Assembly (NCBI GenBank): GCA_965651365.1
Contig: CBFGSA010000112.1
Span: 1-9,191, forward strand
Direction of reading: 5' to 3'
Source: DASSBG01 sp965651365
Lineage (GTDB): Bacteria > Pseudomonadota > Gammaproteobacteria > Xanthomonadales > Rhodanobacteraceae
Length of the DNA: 9,191 nucleotides
Shown here in pieces: positions 1 through 6,786 of the stretch. A program made the translations under genes and the position numbers. A model generated the notes under the pieces. It was given only the letters and a program-made list of their open reading frames with translations, searched no databases and was not told the origin of the DNA. Within the stretch, counting starts at the first letter, position 1; each line of letters begins with the position of its first letter.

Positions 1-30
1 TGGGTAGTCGGGGGAGTATACGCTTATTGA

Positions 31-114
31 TGGACTCGGGACTCGGGACTCGGGACTCGTGAGTCGGGACTCGGGACTCGGGAGTCGGGAGTCGGGAGTC
101 GGGAGTCGGGACTC
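31..114. repeat. 12-unit heptamer tandem array (GGGACTC / GGGAGTC)
   Basis: Twelve contiguous 7-bp units with exact period. Units 2-4, 6, 7 and 12 read GGGACTC, units 8-11 read GGGAGTC, unit 1 is TGGACTC and unit 5 is GTGAGTC. The two unit types differ only by C or G at the fifth base, and every unit contains GANTC. A period of 7 is not a multiple of 3, and no gene is evident across it, so it looks like a non-coding microsatellite-like array. The same heptamer in reverse complement occurs inside purL (3998-4025), and a related GGGGACC array lies at 8591-8618. Confidence 0.95.
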
Positions 115-148
115 GGTATTCAAGAGGCCGGGCCGGGGTGTTCGGGCA

Positions 149-177
149 GGGTGCCGTTGAGCGCAGCGAAGCGCACC
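149..177. repeat. REP-like imperfect palindrome
   Basis: The outer arms GGTGC (150-154) and GCACC (173-177) are complementary. The interior GAGCGCAGCGAAGC resembles the core of dispersed GGTGCG...CGCACC palindromes common in gammaproteobacterial intergenic DNA. A similar GAGCGCAGCGA core is found in the 51-bp repeats near 8775. The stem is imperfect and short, so this is a tentative call. Confidence 0.4.
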
Positions 178-232
178 ACCGCACAGCGTTTGCCGACAGG
201 GTGCATGAATCGCCTGCAGGCACATCAACCCG

Positions 233-342
233 GCCGTCATTCCGGAGCCGCCCGCAGGGCGGCATCGGGAATCCACTCGCATGCCAGGAAGCCGAGGCAA
301 GACAGTGGATCCCGGATCGGCTGCGCCGTCCGGGATGACGGC
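233..342. repeat. 110-bp inverted-repeat intergenic element
   Basis: The outer arms start GCCGTCATTCCGG at 233 and end CCGGGATGACGGC at 342, with one mismatch over 13 bp. A second pair, GGGAATCCACT (about 268-278) and AGTGGATCCC (about 304-313), is also complementary. Each arm carries its own small hairpin; the left one is a perfect GCCGCCC-GCA-GGGCGGC stem at 247-263. Nested hairpins inside long inverted arms resemble the dispersed GTCATTCC...GGAATGAC family seen in many proteobacteria. No transposase is associated, and it is most likely a non-autonomous or structural repeat. No flanking target duplication was found by eye. Confidence 0.75.
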
Positions 343-445
343 TATATCGTTGAGTGACGCCGCGCAGGTCTGTTTCCACCGTTTTCGGGTCCAGGCAATC
401 TTCACGCCGCCGTGCGCCTCGTTCCGCAACAGCGCCTTGCCGCGC
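343..445. other. Intergenic stretch with no recognisable gene
   Basis: Together with 1-30 and 115-232 this makes about 440 bp at the left edge without a gene other than the repeats listed. Minus-strand frames stay open past the hicB stop because the DNA is GC-rich, but they have no start codon with a ribosome-binding site and no recognisable protein. No clear intrinsic terminator follows hicB. Confidence 0.5.
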
Positions 446-781
446 TCACTCCTGAATCTCGTGCTCGATGGCGCGCTGAACCAGTTGGTTGAGGCTGTGT
501 CCGCGGGCGGCCGCCGTTTCCGCCAACCGCGCATGCAGCTCGCTGGGAAGGCGCACCTGGAACTTGCCGGAATAGGGCTTGGTATATTCAACGCCATCTT
601 CGCGGCACATGTCCTTGAACACCTTCAGTGATTTGGCCCCCTCGGTCCTCAGGGCTTCGATGCTGTCGGCATAGAAATCGGCGCTGCCATTGAGACCGAG
701 GAACTCTCCGCGAAATAAATTGATCTCCGCGTCATAGCGGATGATCGCGTTGCAGCCATCGATGTTCATGAGGTTGTTCAT
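446..781 (-). CDS. hicB: HicB family antitoxin (partial RNase H-like fold plus ribbon-helix-helix)
   Basis: The 111-residue protein starts at ATG 781 behind a good ribosome-binding site (GGAGC about 9 nt upstream). The N-terminal half (about 8-68, with RYDAEINLFRGEFLGLNG and ADFYADSIEALRTEG) matches the degenerate HicB fold that binds the toxin. Residues 73-108 (KFQVRLPSELHARLAE...SLNQLVQRAI) form an Arc/MetJ-type ribbon-helix-helix, expected to bind the operator and autoregulate the operon. The start overlaps the restored toxin frame's stop by 4 bp (ATGA), typical of translational coupling. A second in-frame ATG at 769 is possible but has a worse context. The frame is intact, while the partner toxin upstream is frameshifted, so the antitoxin may survive as an orphan regulator. 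Because of that frameshift it is also the C-terminal part of a longer open frame that begins at the toxin start. Confidence 0.88.
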   Translation of the reverse strand: MNNLMNIDGCNAIIRYDAEINLFRGEFLGLNGSADFYADSIEALRTEGAKSLKVFKDMCREDGVEYTKPYSGKFQVRLPSELHARLAETAAARGHSLNQLVQRAIEHEIQE

Positions 782-1030
782 GGTCTTGCTCCATTGTCCT
801 CCAGCCATTGTCGAATGCTTGCTGCAGCCCCCTTGTCGATCTTCGGCGAGGGATGCGGCCGATGAAACACCCGGCGCTCGCCGAACAACCGGACGCCAAC
901 CCGCGAACCTGCGCGCTGGCTGATTTCTCCGCCGAGCCACAAAGAGCAACTCGATGTTCTGCCAGTTGATGTTGGCCGGAGCGGGATGACGGAAGATGGC
1001 TGCCAGCGTGCGGGCATGCTTTCGTTTCAC
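778..1030 (-). pseudogene. hicA: HicA family toxin, frameshifted
   Basis: Two frames together reconstruct an 84-residue HicA-like mRNA interferase. The first 32 residues (VKRKHARTLAAIF...WQNIELLFVA) read from GTG 1030. The remaining 52 (LGGEISQRAGSRVGVRLFG...VFHRPHP...IRQWLEDNGARP) read in another frame and end at TGA 780-778. The break lies at about 934-937. The sequence reads GTGGCTCGGC, whereas GTGGCGCTCGGC would restore VALGGE, so loss of a GC dinucleotide by slippage is the simplest explanation. Beyond the break the first frame stays open and runs directly into hicB. The start could instead be TTG 1051. HicA toxins are small double-stranded-RNA-binding-like proteins that cleave mRNA; losing the C-terminal 60 percent should inactivate it. 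A sequencing error or programmed frameshift is not excluded. Confidence 0.8.
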
Positions 1031-1036
1031 ACAACA

Positions 1037-1046
1037 ATGGTACCAT
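1037..1046 (-). promoter_or_regulatory. Candidate hicAB operator / extended -10
   Basis: ATGGTACCAT is a perfect 10-bp palindrome 7 nt upstream of the GTG start of hicA. On the minus strand it contains TGG-TACCAT, which resembles an extended -10 and would place transcription start close to the GTG, giving an almost leaderless message. No convincing -35 is visible. Autoregulation by the ribbon-helix-helix domain of HicB on a palindrome here would fit the family, but the binding is inferred. Confidence 0.35.
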
Positions 1047-1051
1047 GACAA

Positions 1052-1388
1052 GGTACTGCATTGAGGGGCGCAATCCGGTGCGACGTTTGCGATCAGGGTG
1101 CCGCGGGTGGGATCGATGGCGCGTCAAAAGCCTCGGGCCAATGTTGCTGCATCGGTCTTGCATCGGAACGCAGTTTTCCATCAGATTTATTCCCGCTTGT
1201 TGCTCTACGGCCCGTCATGGCCGAACGCCTTGGCCACAGTGTGGTCCAAGCCACAGGCGTGCAGAAGGGCTTCGTGCGATAATGTGCAACGCACCTGTAA
1301 TCGATGTGCGCGGTGTCCGGTCCAGTGAATGCCGGACGTCAACTGCTGCGCCAGTCGCGTTGCAGCCGATCTTTACGAGAATTTTGCC
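1052..1388. other. 337-bp intergenic region upstream of dsbC
   Basis: No frame gives a recognisable protein. In related genomes xerD often precedes dsbC, but nothing here resembles a tyrosine recombinase C-terminus. Visible structure is an 8-bp direct repeat TGCATCGG at 1148 and 1159 (11 bp apart), a nested dyad at 1225-1260 and a TGCGATAAT box at 1275-1283 that could be an extended -10 for dsbC, though no matching -35 is clear. The divergent promoters of hicAB and dsbC presumably lie in this interval. Confidence 0.5.
1225..1260. repeat. Nested dyad symmetry in the dsbC upstream region
   Basis: The outer arms are ACGCCT (1225-1230) and AGGCGT (1255-1260). An overlapping inner dyad pairs CTTGG-CCACA (1229-1238) with TGTGG-T-CCAAG (1240-1250), a 10-bp stem with one bulged T. 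No T-run follows, so it is not a standard terminator. It could be a regulator site, an RNA hairpin or a relic repeat. Confidence 0.4.
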
Positions 1389-2150
1389 ATGAACAAGCGG
1401 ATCAAGATTTTTCCTGCCCTGATGCTGATTGCCTTTGCCGGCAGCGCCGTGGCCGGGGTGGATGCCTCCACCACCAAGACCATCACCGACGCCATCCACA
1501 AGCTGGTGCCGGCGGCCAAGATCGAGTCCATAGACAAATCCCCGCTGCCCGGCATGTACACCGTGATTGCCAGTGGCCAGGTGGTGTATGTCAGCAGCGA
1601 CGGCAAGTATCTGATGCAGGGCAGCCTGTACGACCTGGCCCAGCACCGCGACCTGACCTCGGCGCGCATGGACACGGTGCGCAAGGCGGCGCTGGCCAAG
1701 TTGTCGCCGGCCAAGCACATCGAGTTCGCGCCGAAGGACCCGAAGTACCATGTAACCGTGTTCACCGACATCGATTGCGGTTACTGCCGCAAACTGCACA
1801 GCCACATCGCCGAGTACAACAAGGACGGCATTGCGGTGGACTACCTGTTCTTCCCGCGCACCGGTATCGGCTCGCCGTCCTATGACAAGGCGGTGTCGGT
1901 GTGGTGCGCGGCCGATCGCAAGAACGCATTCACCGAAGCCAAGCAGGGCGAGACGCCCAAGCCGGCCAAGTGCGACAACCCGGTAGCATCCGAATTTCAG
2001 CTTGGACAAAAGCTCGGTGTGACCGGTACACCCACGATTATTGCCAAGGACGGTTCGGTCATCGGTGGCTATCTGACGCCGGCGCAGATGCTGCAACAGT
2101 TGCAGGCGGTCGATGCGCGGGCCAACGCCAGCAAAGCCCAGGGCGGTTGA
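1389..2150 (+). CDS. dsbC: DsbC-like periplasmic protein disulfide isomerase
   Basis: The 253-residue protein is a thioredoxin-fold disulfide isomerase that reshuffles wrong disulfides in exported proteins and is normally kept reduced by DsbD. Residues 1-22 are a Sec signal peptide (basic MNKRIK, hydrophobic core, cleavage after AVA). An N-terminal dimerisation domain (about 26-90) follows, then a linker helix and the catalytic domain (about 118-240). The active site is CGYC at 130-133 and the cis-proline loop is TGTPTI at 212-217. A second cysteine pair lies at 173 and 195; the spacing from the first active-site Cys (43 and 65) equals that of E. coli DsbC. The frame extends upstream without a stop, but ATG 1389 is chosen because it gives the signal peptide. 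The ribosome-binding site is weak. A terminator separates it from purL, so it is probably transcribed alone. Confidence 0.95.
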   Translation: MNKRIKIFPALMLIAFAGSAVAGVDASTTKTITDAIHKLVPAAKIESIDKSPLPGMYTVIASGQVVYVSSDGKYLMQGSLYDLAQHRDLTSARMDTVRKAALAKLSPAKHIEFAPKDPKYHVTVFTDIDCGYCRKLHSHIAEYNKDGIAVDYLFFPRTGIGSPSYDKAVSVWCAADRKNAFTEAKQGETPKPAKCDNPVASEFQLGQKLGVTGTPTIIAKDGSVIGGYLTPAQMLQQLQAVDARANASKAQGG

Positions 2151-2191
2151 TGCCCGCGACGCGGCATATTCCCGACACACACCAGACGACG

Positions 2192-2223
2192 AAGGGATCG
2201 GCTAAAATGGCCGATCCCTTTTT
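2192..2223 (+). terminator. Intrinsic terminator between dsbC and purL
   Basis: A perfect stem AAGGGATCGGC (2192-2202) pairs with GCCGATCCCTT (2210-2220) across the 7-nt loop TAAAATG, followed by a run of T to 2223. It lies about 40 bp past the dsbC stop and 12 bp before the purL start. The loop holds TAAAAT, which also resembles a -10 box. Confidence 0.88.
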
Positions 2224-2235
2224 CGTTTCAGCGCA

Positions 2236-5200
2236 ATGATCGTCTTTGACGGCCAGACGGCCCTTTCCCCGTTCCGGATCGACAACCTGAATCGGCAGCT
2301 CGGCGAGGTCTGCGACGCCGTATGTGCGCGGGCCTGGTTTGTTTACCTGCTGAATGCCGATTTGGACCAGATGGCGCGGGGGCAGACCTGCGAAATCCTG
2401 CGCTGCCAGGATCAGCAGCCATCCGACGCCAGTGTGTGGGTGGTGCCGCGATTTGGCACGATCTCACCCTGGACATCCAAGGCCACCGAGATCCTCAATG
2501 GCGCCGGGCTGGACGTGCGCCAGGTGGTGCGGGCCACCGCTTATCAGCTTGAATGGCGTGGAGAGGCGGACATCGAGGCAGCGGCTGCCTTGCTGCACGA
2601 TCCGATGACCGAATCGGTGATCACGTCGCTGGACCGAATCGACGCCGTGTTCACCCCCGGTGCCGCGGCCAGGTTGGCGCGCATAGAACTGGGAGACGAT
2701 CCGCGCGCAGCACTGGAAAAGGCCAACCGCGAGTATGGCCTGGCATTGAACATGCAGGAGATCGACTACCTGGTTGAACACTACCGCGAGCTGGGCCGCG
2801 ATCCGACCGATGCCGAGCTGATGATGTTCGCCCAGGCCAATTCCGAGCATTGTCGGCACAAGTATTTCAACGCTGACTGGGAACTGGACGACGAAAAGCG
2901 CGGGGGCAGCCTGTTCGACATGATCCGGCACACCCACAAGCGCTCGCCGGAGCATACGCTGAGCGCCTATTCGGACAACGCAGCCGTGATTGCCGGCAAT
3001 CGCGGCCGGTATTTCGCGCCCGATCCCGAAACGGGAGCCTGGTGCGGCAACGAGGAAGACCTGCACTACGCGATCAAGGTCGAAACGCACAACCACCCCA
3101 CGGCGATTGCACCCTGGCCCGGCGCGGCCACCGGTGCCGGCGGCGAGATCCGCGACGAGGGCGCGGTCGGGCGCGGCGGCAAGCCCAAGGCCGGCCTCAC
3201 CGGCTTCAGCGTGTCGCATCTGCGCATTCCCGGTCACCCGCGGGCCTGGGAGCATCCACGGCCGTTGCCGCCGCGGTTTGCCAATGCCTGGAGCATCATG
3301 CGCGATGCGCCGCTGGGCGCGGCGGCCTTCAACAACGAATTCGGTCGGCCCTGCATTGGCGGCTATTTCCGCAGCTTCGAGCACGACACCGGCAAGCCGG
3401 ACGGACGCCGTGGCTACGACAAGCCGATCATGATTGCCGGGGGCCTGGCCTCGGTGCGGGCGCCACTGGTGCACAAGAACCCGCTTGAGCCGGGCGACAA
3501 GGTGGTCGTGCTGGGCGGGCCATCAATGCTGATCGGCCTGGGCGGTGGTGCGGCCTCGTCACAGGCCGCGGGCGAGTCGAGCGAGGAACTGGATTTTGCC
3601 TCGGTGCAGCGCGACAATCCGGAAATGCAGCGCCGCTGCCAGGCCGTGATCAATGCCTGCTGCGCCATGGGCGATGCCAGTCCCATCGTCAGCATTCACG
3701 ATGTCGGCGCCGGCGGCCTGTCCAATGCGATCCCCGAACTGCTGCACGACAGCGGTGTGGGCGGCCGGATCTCGGTTGAAGCCATTCCCACCGACGATCC
3801 TTCGCTGAGTCCGATGCAGTTGTGGTGCAACGAATCCCAGGAACGCTACGTGCTGGCACTGCGGCCTGCCGACGTTGAGCGTTTCCAAGCCATCTGTCAG
3901 CGCGAGCGCTGCCCGTTTGCCGTGGTCGGCGAAGCCACCGAAGAACGCCACCTGATCCTGGCCGAGGGAGATTGCGCTGCAGCCAGCCATGACGAATCCG
4001 AGTCCCGAGTCCCGAGTCCCGAGTCCCGCCATCCGATTGACATGCCCATGGACATGCTGTTCGGCAACACGCCGAGAAAGTCCATCCGTGCGCGCAGCCG
4101 GGAAGAGCGTGAAGACCTGGTTCCGGATCTGGTTGGCGTGGCGCTGGAGGATGCGGTCGAGCGCGTGTTGCGTCTGCCCGCAGTCGGCTCCAAGAGCTTT
4201 CTGATCACTATCGGCGACCGCAGCGTCGGCGGTCTGGTGGCGCGTGACCCGATGGTCGGGCCCTGGCAGGTGCCGGTGGCCGACTGTGCCGTGACCCTGA
4301 GCGACTTCGAAGGCCATTCGGGCGAGGCCATGGTGATGGCCGAGCGCACACCGGTGGCTGTTCTGAGCAGCGCCAGTGCCGCGCGCATGGCCGTCGGCGA
4401 GGCGCTGACCAACCTGCTGGCGGCACCCATTGCCTCGTTGGGCGAAGTGCGCCTGTCCTGCAACTGGATGGCCGCAGCCGGCTTTGATTCCGACGATGCC
4501 GACATGCACGCTGCTGTCGAGGCATTGGGCCACGAATTGTGCCCTGCGCTGGACATTTCGATCCCGGTCGGCAAGGACTCGATGTCGATGCAGGTCCGCT
4601 GGCAACACGATGGCGAAGAGCAGGCTACAGCAGCTCCGGCGTCGCTGATCGTCAGCGCCTTCGCCCGTGTTGCCGATGTGCGCCAGACCCTGACGCCGGT
4701 GCTGGATGCCGATTGCGGGCACAGCGAGTTGTGGTTGATCGACCTGGGTGCCGGTCAGGCGCGCCTGGGCGCTTCGGCGCTGACCCAGGTGTTCGAGCGA
4801 TTTGGTGGTCTGGCTCCCGACCTGGATGACCCGGAGCGGCTCAAGGCGCTGGCAGCGCTGAGACGCGAGGCATGCAAACAGGGCCTCCTTCGAGCCTGGC
4901 ACGATCGCTCCGATGGCGGAATTTTCGTGACCCTGCTGGAAATGGCCTTCGCCAGCCATTGCGGGCTGGAAATCACTCTGGACGGCTGGGGCGAGGCCAG
5001 CCTGCGCGCGCTGTTCAACGAGGAGCTGGGCGTGGTGGTGCAGGTGGCCTGCGATGACCGCGAGGCTTTCCAGGCGCTCCTCGACAGGCACGGCCTGGCT
5101 GAATTGGCCCATGTCGTGGCCCATCCGCGCTCCAAACTCGGCATTCGCCTGATGCTTGCTGGCGAGCTGTTGCAGAAATGGCGCTGGAACGAGCTGTTCG

Positions 5201-6147
5201 CGATGTGGAACGAAACCAGCCACCTGATGCAGAAGGATCGCGACAATCCCGCTTGCGCCGACGCCGAGCAGGTGTGGCGGGTGGCAGACGATGATCCCGG
5301 CCTCAGCCCGAAACTGAGTTTCGATGCCGACAAGGATGTGGCCGCGCCGTTCATTGGCACGGATGCCCGGCCGCGGGTGGCGATCCTGCGCGAGCAGGGT
5401 GTCAACGGCGAGGCCGAAATGGCGGCCGCCTTCAGCCGCGCCGGTTTCGAAGCTGTTGACGTGCACATGAGCGACCTCAAGGCCGGGCGACGCACGCTGG
5501 GTGAGTTCACCGGCCTGGCCGCCTGCGGCGGCTTCTCCTATGGCGACGTGCTCGGGGCCGGGCGCGGCTGGTCTACCTCGATCCTGTACGACGAGGCACT
5601 GCGCGAGCAGTTTGGCCACTGGTTCGCCAATCGCGACCATTTCGCGCTGGCCGTGTGCAATGGCTGCCAGATGTTCTCGCACCTTGCCGACCTGATCCCC
5701 GGCGCCGAGCACTGGCCGCGCTTCGAGCGCAACACGTCCGAGCAGCACGAGGCGCGCCTGGTTACCGTTGAGGTGCTTGATTCACCGAGTATTTTCCTCA
5801 AGGACATGGCTGGATCACGCATCCCGGTGTCGATTTCGCATGGCGAGGGCCGTGCCGAGTGGAGTGGAGATCGCAAGCCGAAGAAGTCCGGCGGTTGTCT
5901 GCGCTATGTCGACAATCACGGCAAGGTCGCCACCGGCTACCCGCTCAATCCCAACGGCTCGCCGGCCGGCCTGACCGGTTTCCATGCCGCCAATGGCCGC
6001 GTGTTGATCATGATGCCGCATCCGGAGCGCGTGTTTCGCAGCGTGCAGATGTCCTGGTATCCGCCCGGCTGGGGCGAAGATTCGCCCTGGATGCGCATGT
6101 TCCGCAATGCCCGCGCCTGGGTCGGTGATGGCGGAGATCACGCGTGA
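2236..6147 (+). CDS. purL: Phosphoribosylformylglycinamidine synthase (FGAM synthetase), large single-chain form
   Basis: This 1303-residue enzyme converts FGAR, ATP and glutamine to FGAM in step four of de novo purine synthesis, in the cytoplasm. Length and order match the E. coli type (about 1295 residues). There is a PurS-like N-terminal domain, a linker with FAQANSEHCRHK at 198-209, and a synthetase core with KVETHNHPTA at 281-290, GGGAASS and DVGAGGLSNA. A second half-core carries GPWQVPVADC and IPVGKDSMSM. The C-terminal class I glutamine amidotransferase runs from about 1047, with nucleophile C1141 in AVCNGCQ and the H1262/E1264 pair in PHPERVF. No Shine-Dalgarno motif precedes ATG 2236. 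One oddity is the loop just before HPIDMPMD, about 16 residues longer than my recollection of the E. coli protein. It contains heptamer-derived SESRVPSPESR (588-598). The stop overlaps the next gene, implying co-transcription. Confidence 0.98.
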   Translation: MIVFDGQTALSPFRIDNLNRQLGEVCDAVCARAWFVYLLNADLDQMARGQTCEILRCQDQQPSDASVWVVPRFGTISPWTSKATEILNGAGLDVRQVVRATAYQLEWRGEADIEAAAALLHDPMTESVITSLDRIDAVFTPGAAARLARIELGDDPRAALEKANREYGLALNMQEIDYLVEHYRELGRDPTDAELMMFAQANSEHCRHKYFNADWELDDEKRGGSLFDMIRHTHKRSPEHTLSAYSDNAAVIAGNRGRYFAPDPETGAWCGNEEDLHYAIKVETHNHPTAIAPWPGAATGAGGEIRDEGAVGRGGKPKAGLTGFSVSHLRIPGHPRAWEHPRPLPPRFANAWSIMRDAPLGAAAFNNEFGRPCIGGYFRSFEHDTGKPDGRRGYDKPIMIAGGLASVRAPLVHKNPLEPGDKVVVLGGPSMLIGLGGGAASSQAAGESSEELDFASVQRDNPEMQRRCQAVINACCAMGDASPIVSIHDVGAGGLSNAIPELLHDSGVGGRISVEAIPTDDPSLSPMQLWCNESQERYVLALRPADVERFQAICQRERCPFAVVGEATEERHLILAEGDCAAASHDESESRVPSPESRHPIDMPMDMLFGNTPRKSIRARSREEREDLVPDLVGVALEDAVERVLRLPAVGSKSFLITIGDRSVGGLVARDPMVGPWQVPVADCAVTLSDFEGHSGEAMVMAERTPVAVLSSASAARMAVGEALTNLLAAPIASLGEVRLSCNWMAAAGFDSDDADMHAAVEALGHELCPALDISIPVGKDSMSMQVRWQHDGEEQATAAPASLIVSAFARVADVRQTLTPVLDADCGHSELWLIDLGAGQARLGASALTQVFERFGGLAPDLDDPERLKALAALRREACKQGLLRAWHDRSDGGIFVTLLEMAFASHCGLEITLDGWGEASLRALFNEELGVVVQVACDDREAFQALLDRHGLAELAHVVAHPRSKLGIRLMLAGELLQKWRWNELFAMWNETSHLMQKDRDNPACADAEQVWRVADDDPGLSPKLSFDADKDVAAPFIGTDARPRVAILREQGVNGEAEMAAAFSRAGFEAVDVHMSDLKAGRRTLGEFTGLAACGGFSYGDVLGAGRGWSTSILYDEALREQFGHWFANRDHFALAVCNGCQMFSHLADLIPGAEHWPRFERNTSEQHEARLVTVEVLDSPSIFLKDMAGSRIPVSISHGEGRAEWSGDRKPKKSGGCLRYVDNHGKVATGYPLNPNGSPAGLTGFHAANGRVLIMMPHPERVFRSVQMSWYPPGWGEDSPWMRMFRNARAWVGDGGDHA
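3998..4025. repeat. Heptamer array inside purL (4 x CCGAGTC)
   Basis: Four perfect tandem copies of CCGAGTC, the reverse complement (rotated) of GGGACTC from the array at 31-114. A degenerate copy ACGAATC may precede them. The array encodes residues 588-597 of PurL, in the loop between the glycinamide synthetase core region ending HLILAEGD and the conserved HPIDMPMD segment. The frame is kept, and both flanks align with conserved PurL sequence. Confidence 0.9.
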
Positions 6148-6767
6148 GTGCCGACAGCCGCTACCTGAAGCGCTTTTTGCTGGCCGTGGTGATCTGGCTG
6201 CCGCTGGCGTTTCTGGGCTGGGCGGTTCTGTCCACCGTGCTGGTCTATGTGCCGGGGACGCTCACCGGCTGGCTGTTGTCGGGCTTGTGGCCAAGCCTGT
6301 TCGACGGCGCCATCCACAGCGGCGCAAGCTGGCAGGCGGCCAGCAGCATCATGGTGCGCCAGCCCGGCAGCGATGCGCTGGGCCAGCTCGTGTTTGACCT
6401 CAACCCGATGATGTACGGCTACAGCCTGCCACTGTTCTTCGGCCTGGTGATGGCCACGCAACTGACGCCATGGCGGCGTACCGTGCAGTGCCTGATCACG
6501 TTGCCGGTGCTGTGGGCGGTGCAGGTTTTCGGCATGGTTGGTGGCGCACTCAAGCTGGTGACTTTCGATGCTGGTCCGCAAGCGGCCGCTGCCGCCAGGG
6601 CGGCTGGCCTTTTGCCGGACGTGGTGGCACTGTGCTACCAGTTCGGCTATCTGATCCTGCCGGCCGTGGTGCCCGTGGTCATGTGGGTCGTGCTCAATCG
6701 CCGCTTTATCGATACGCTGGGGCGCACTGCGGGCGGGGCCTCGGACAAGGAACCGGCAGCGCCCTGA
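6144..6767 (+). CDS. Integral membrane protein, probable exosortase H (XrtH)-associated family
   Basis: The 207-residue protein starts at GTG 6144 within the purL stop (GTGA, 4-bp overlap), so it is probably translationally coupled. Hydrophobic segments lie at about 11-36, 92-107, 113-136 and 158-185, and a polar tail ends at GGASDKEPAAP. The pattern GYSLPLFFGLVMA, then a LITLPVLWAVQVFGM segment, then ALCYQFGYLILPAVVPVVMWVVLNRRF, resembles from memory the proteins named exosortase H-associated membrane protein, which accompany the XrtH protein-sorting system of gammaproteobacteria. Its biochemical role is unknown. No exosortase or PEP-CTERM-like substrate is present in this window, so the link rests on family resemblance. 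The next gene, gspE, begins 19 bp downstream and may share the transcript. Confidence 0.6.
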   Translation: MSADSRYLKRFLLAVVIWLPLAFLGWAVLSTVLVYVPGTLTGWLLSGLWPSLFDGAIHSGASWQAASSIMVRQPGSDALGQLVFDLNPMMYGYSLPLFFGLVMATQLTPWRRTVQCLITLPVLWAVQVFGMVGGALKLVTFDAGPQAAAAARAAGLLPDVVALCYQFGYLILPAVVPVVMWVVLNRRFIDTLGRTAGGASDKEPAAP

Positions 6768-6786
6768 ACGGTCAAAGGACACATCC

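Noticed and set aside
31..114. Replication-origin or plasmid iterons
   Set aside because: Units are only 7 bp and directly abutting, with no initiator gene or DnaA boxes seen; the same unit also lies within purL.
281..631. 116-codon plus-strand open frame
   Set aside because: Overlaps hicB on the opposite strand and the inverted-repeat element; no ribosome-binding site and no recognisable protein.
1052..1388. xerD remnant upstream of dsbC
   Set aside because: Expected from synteny, but no tyrosine recombinase motif is seen in any frame.
1215..2180. 321-codon minus-strand open frame
   Set aside because: Antisense to dsbC with its intact signal peptide and CGYC motif; no family resemblance.
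3559..5748. 729-codon open frame on the minus strand
   Set aside because: It is fully antisense to conserved PurL, has no recognisable domain, and arises from strong GC bias at third positions.
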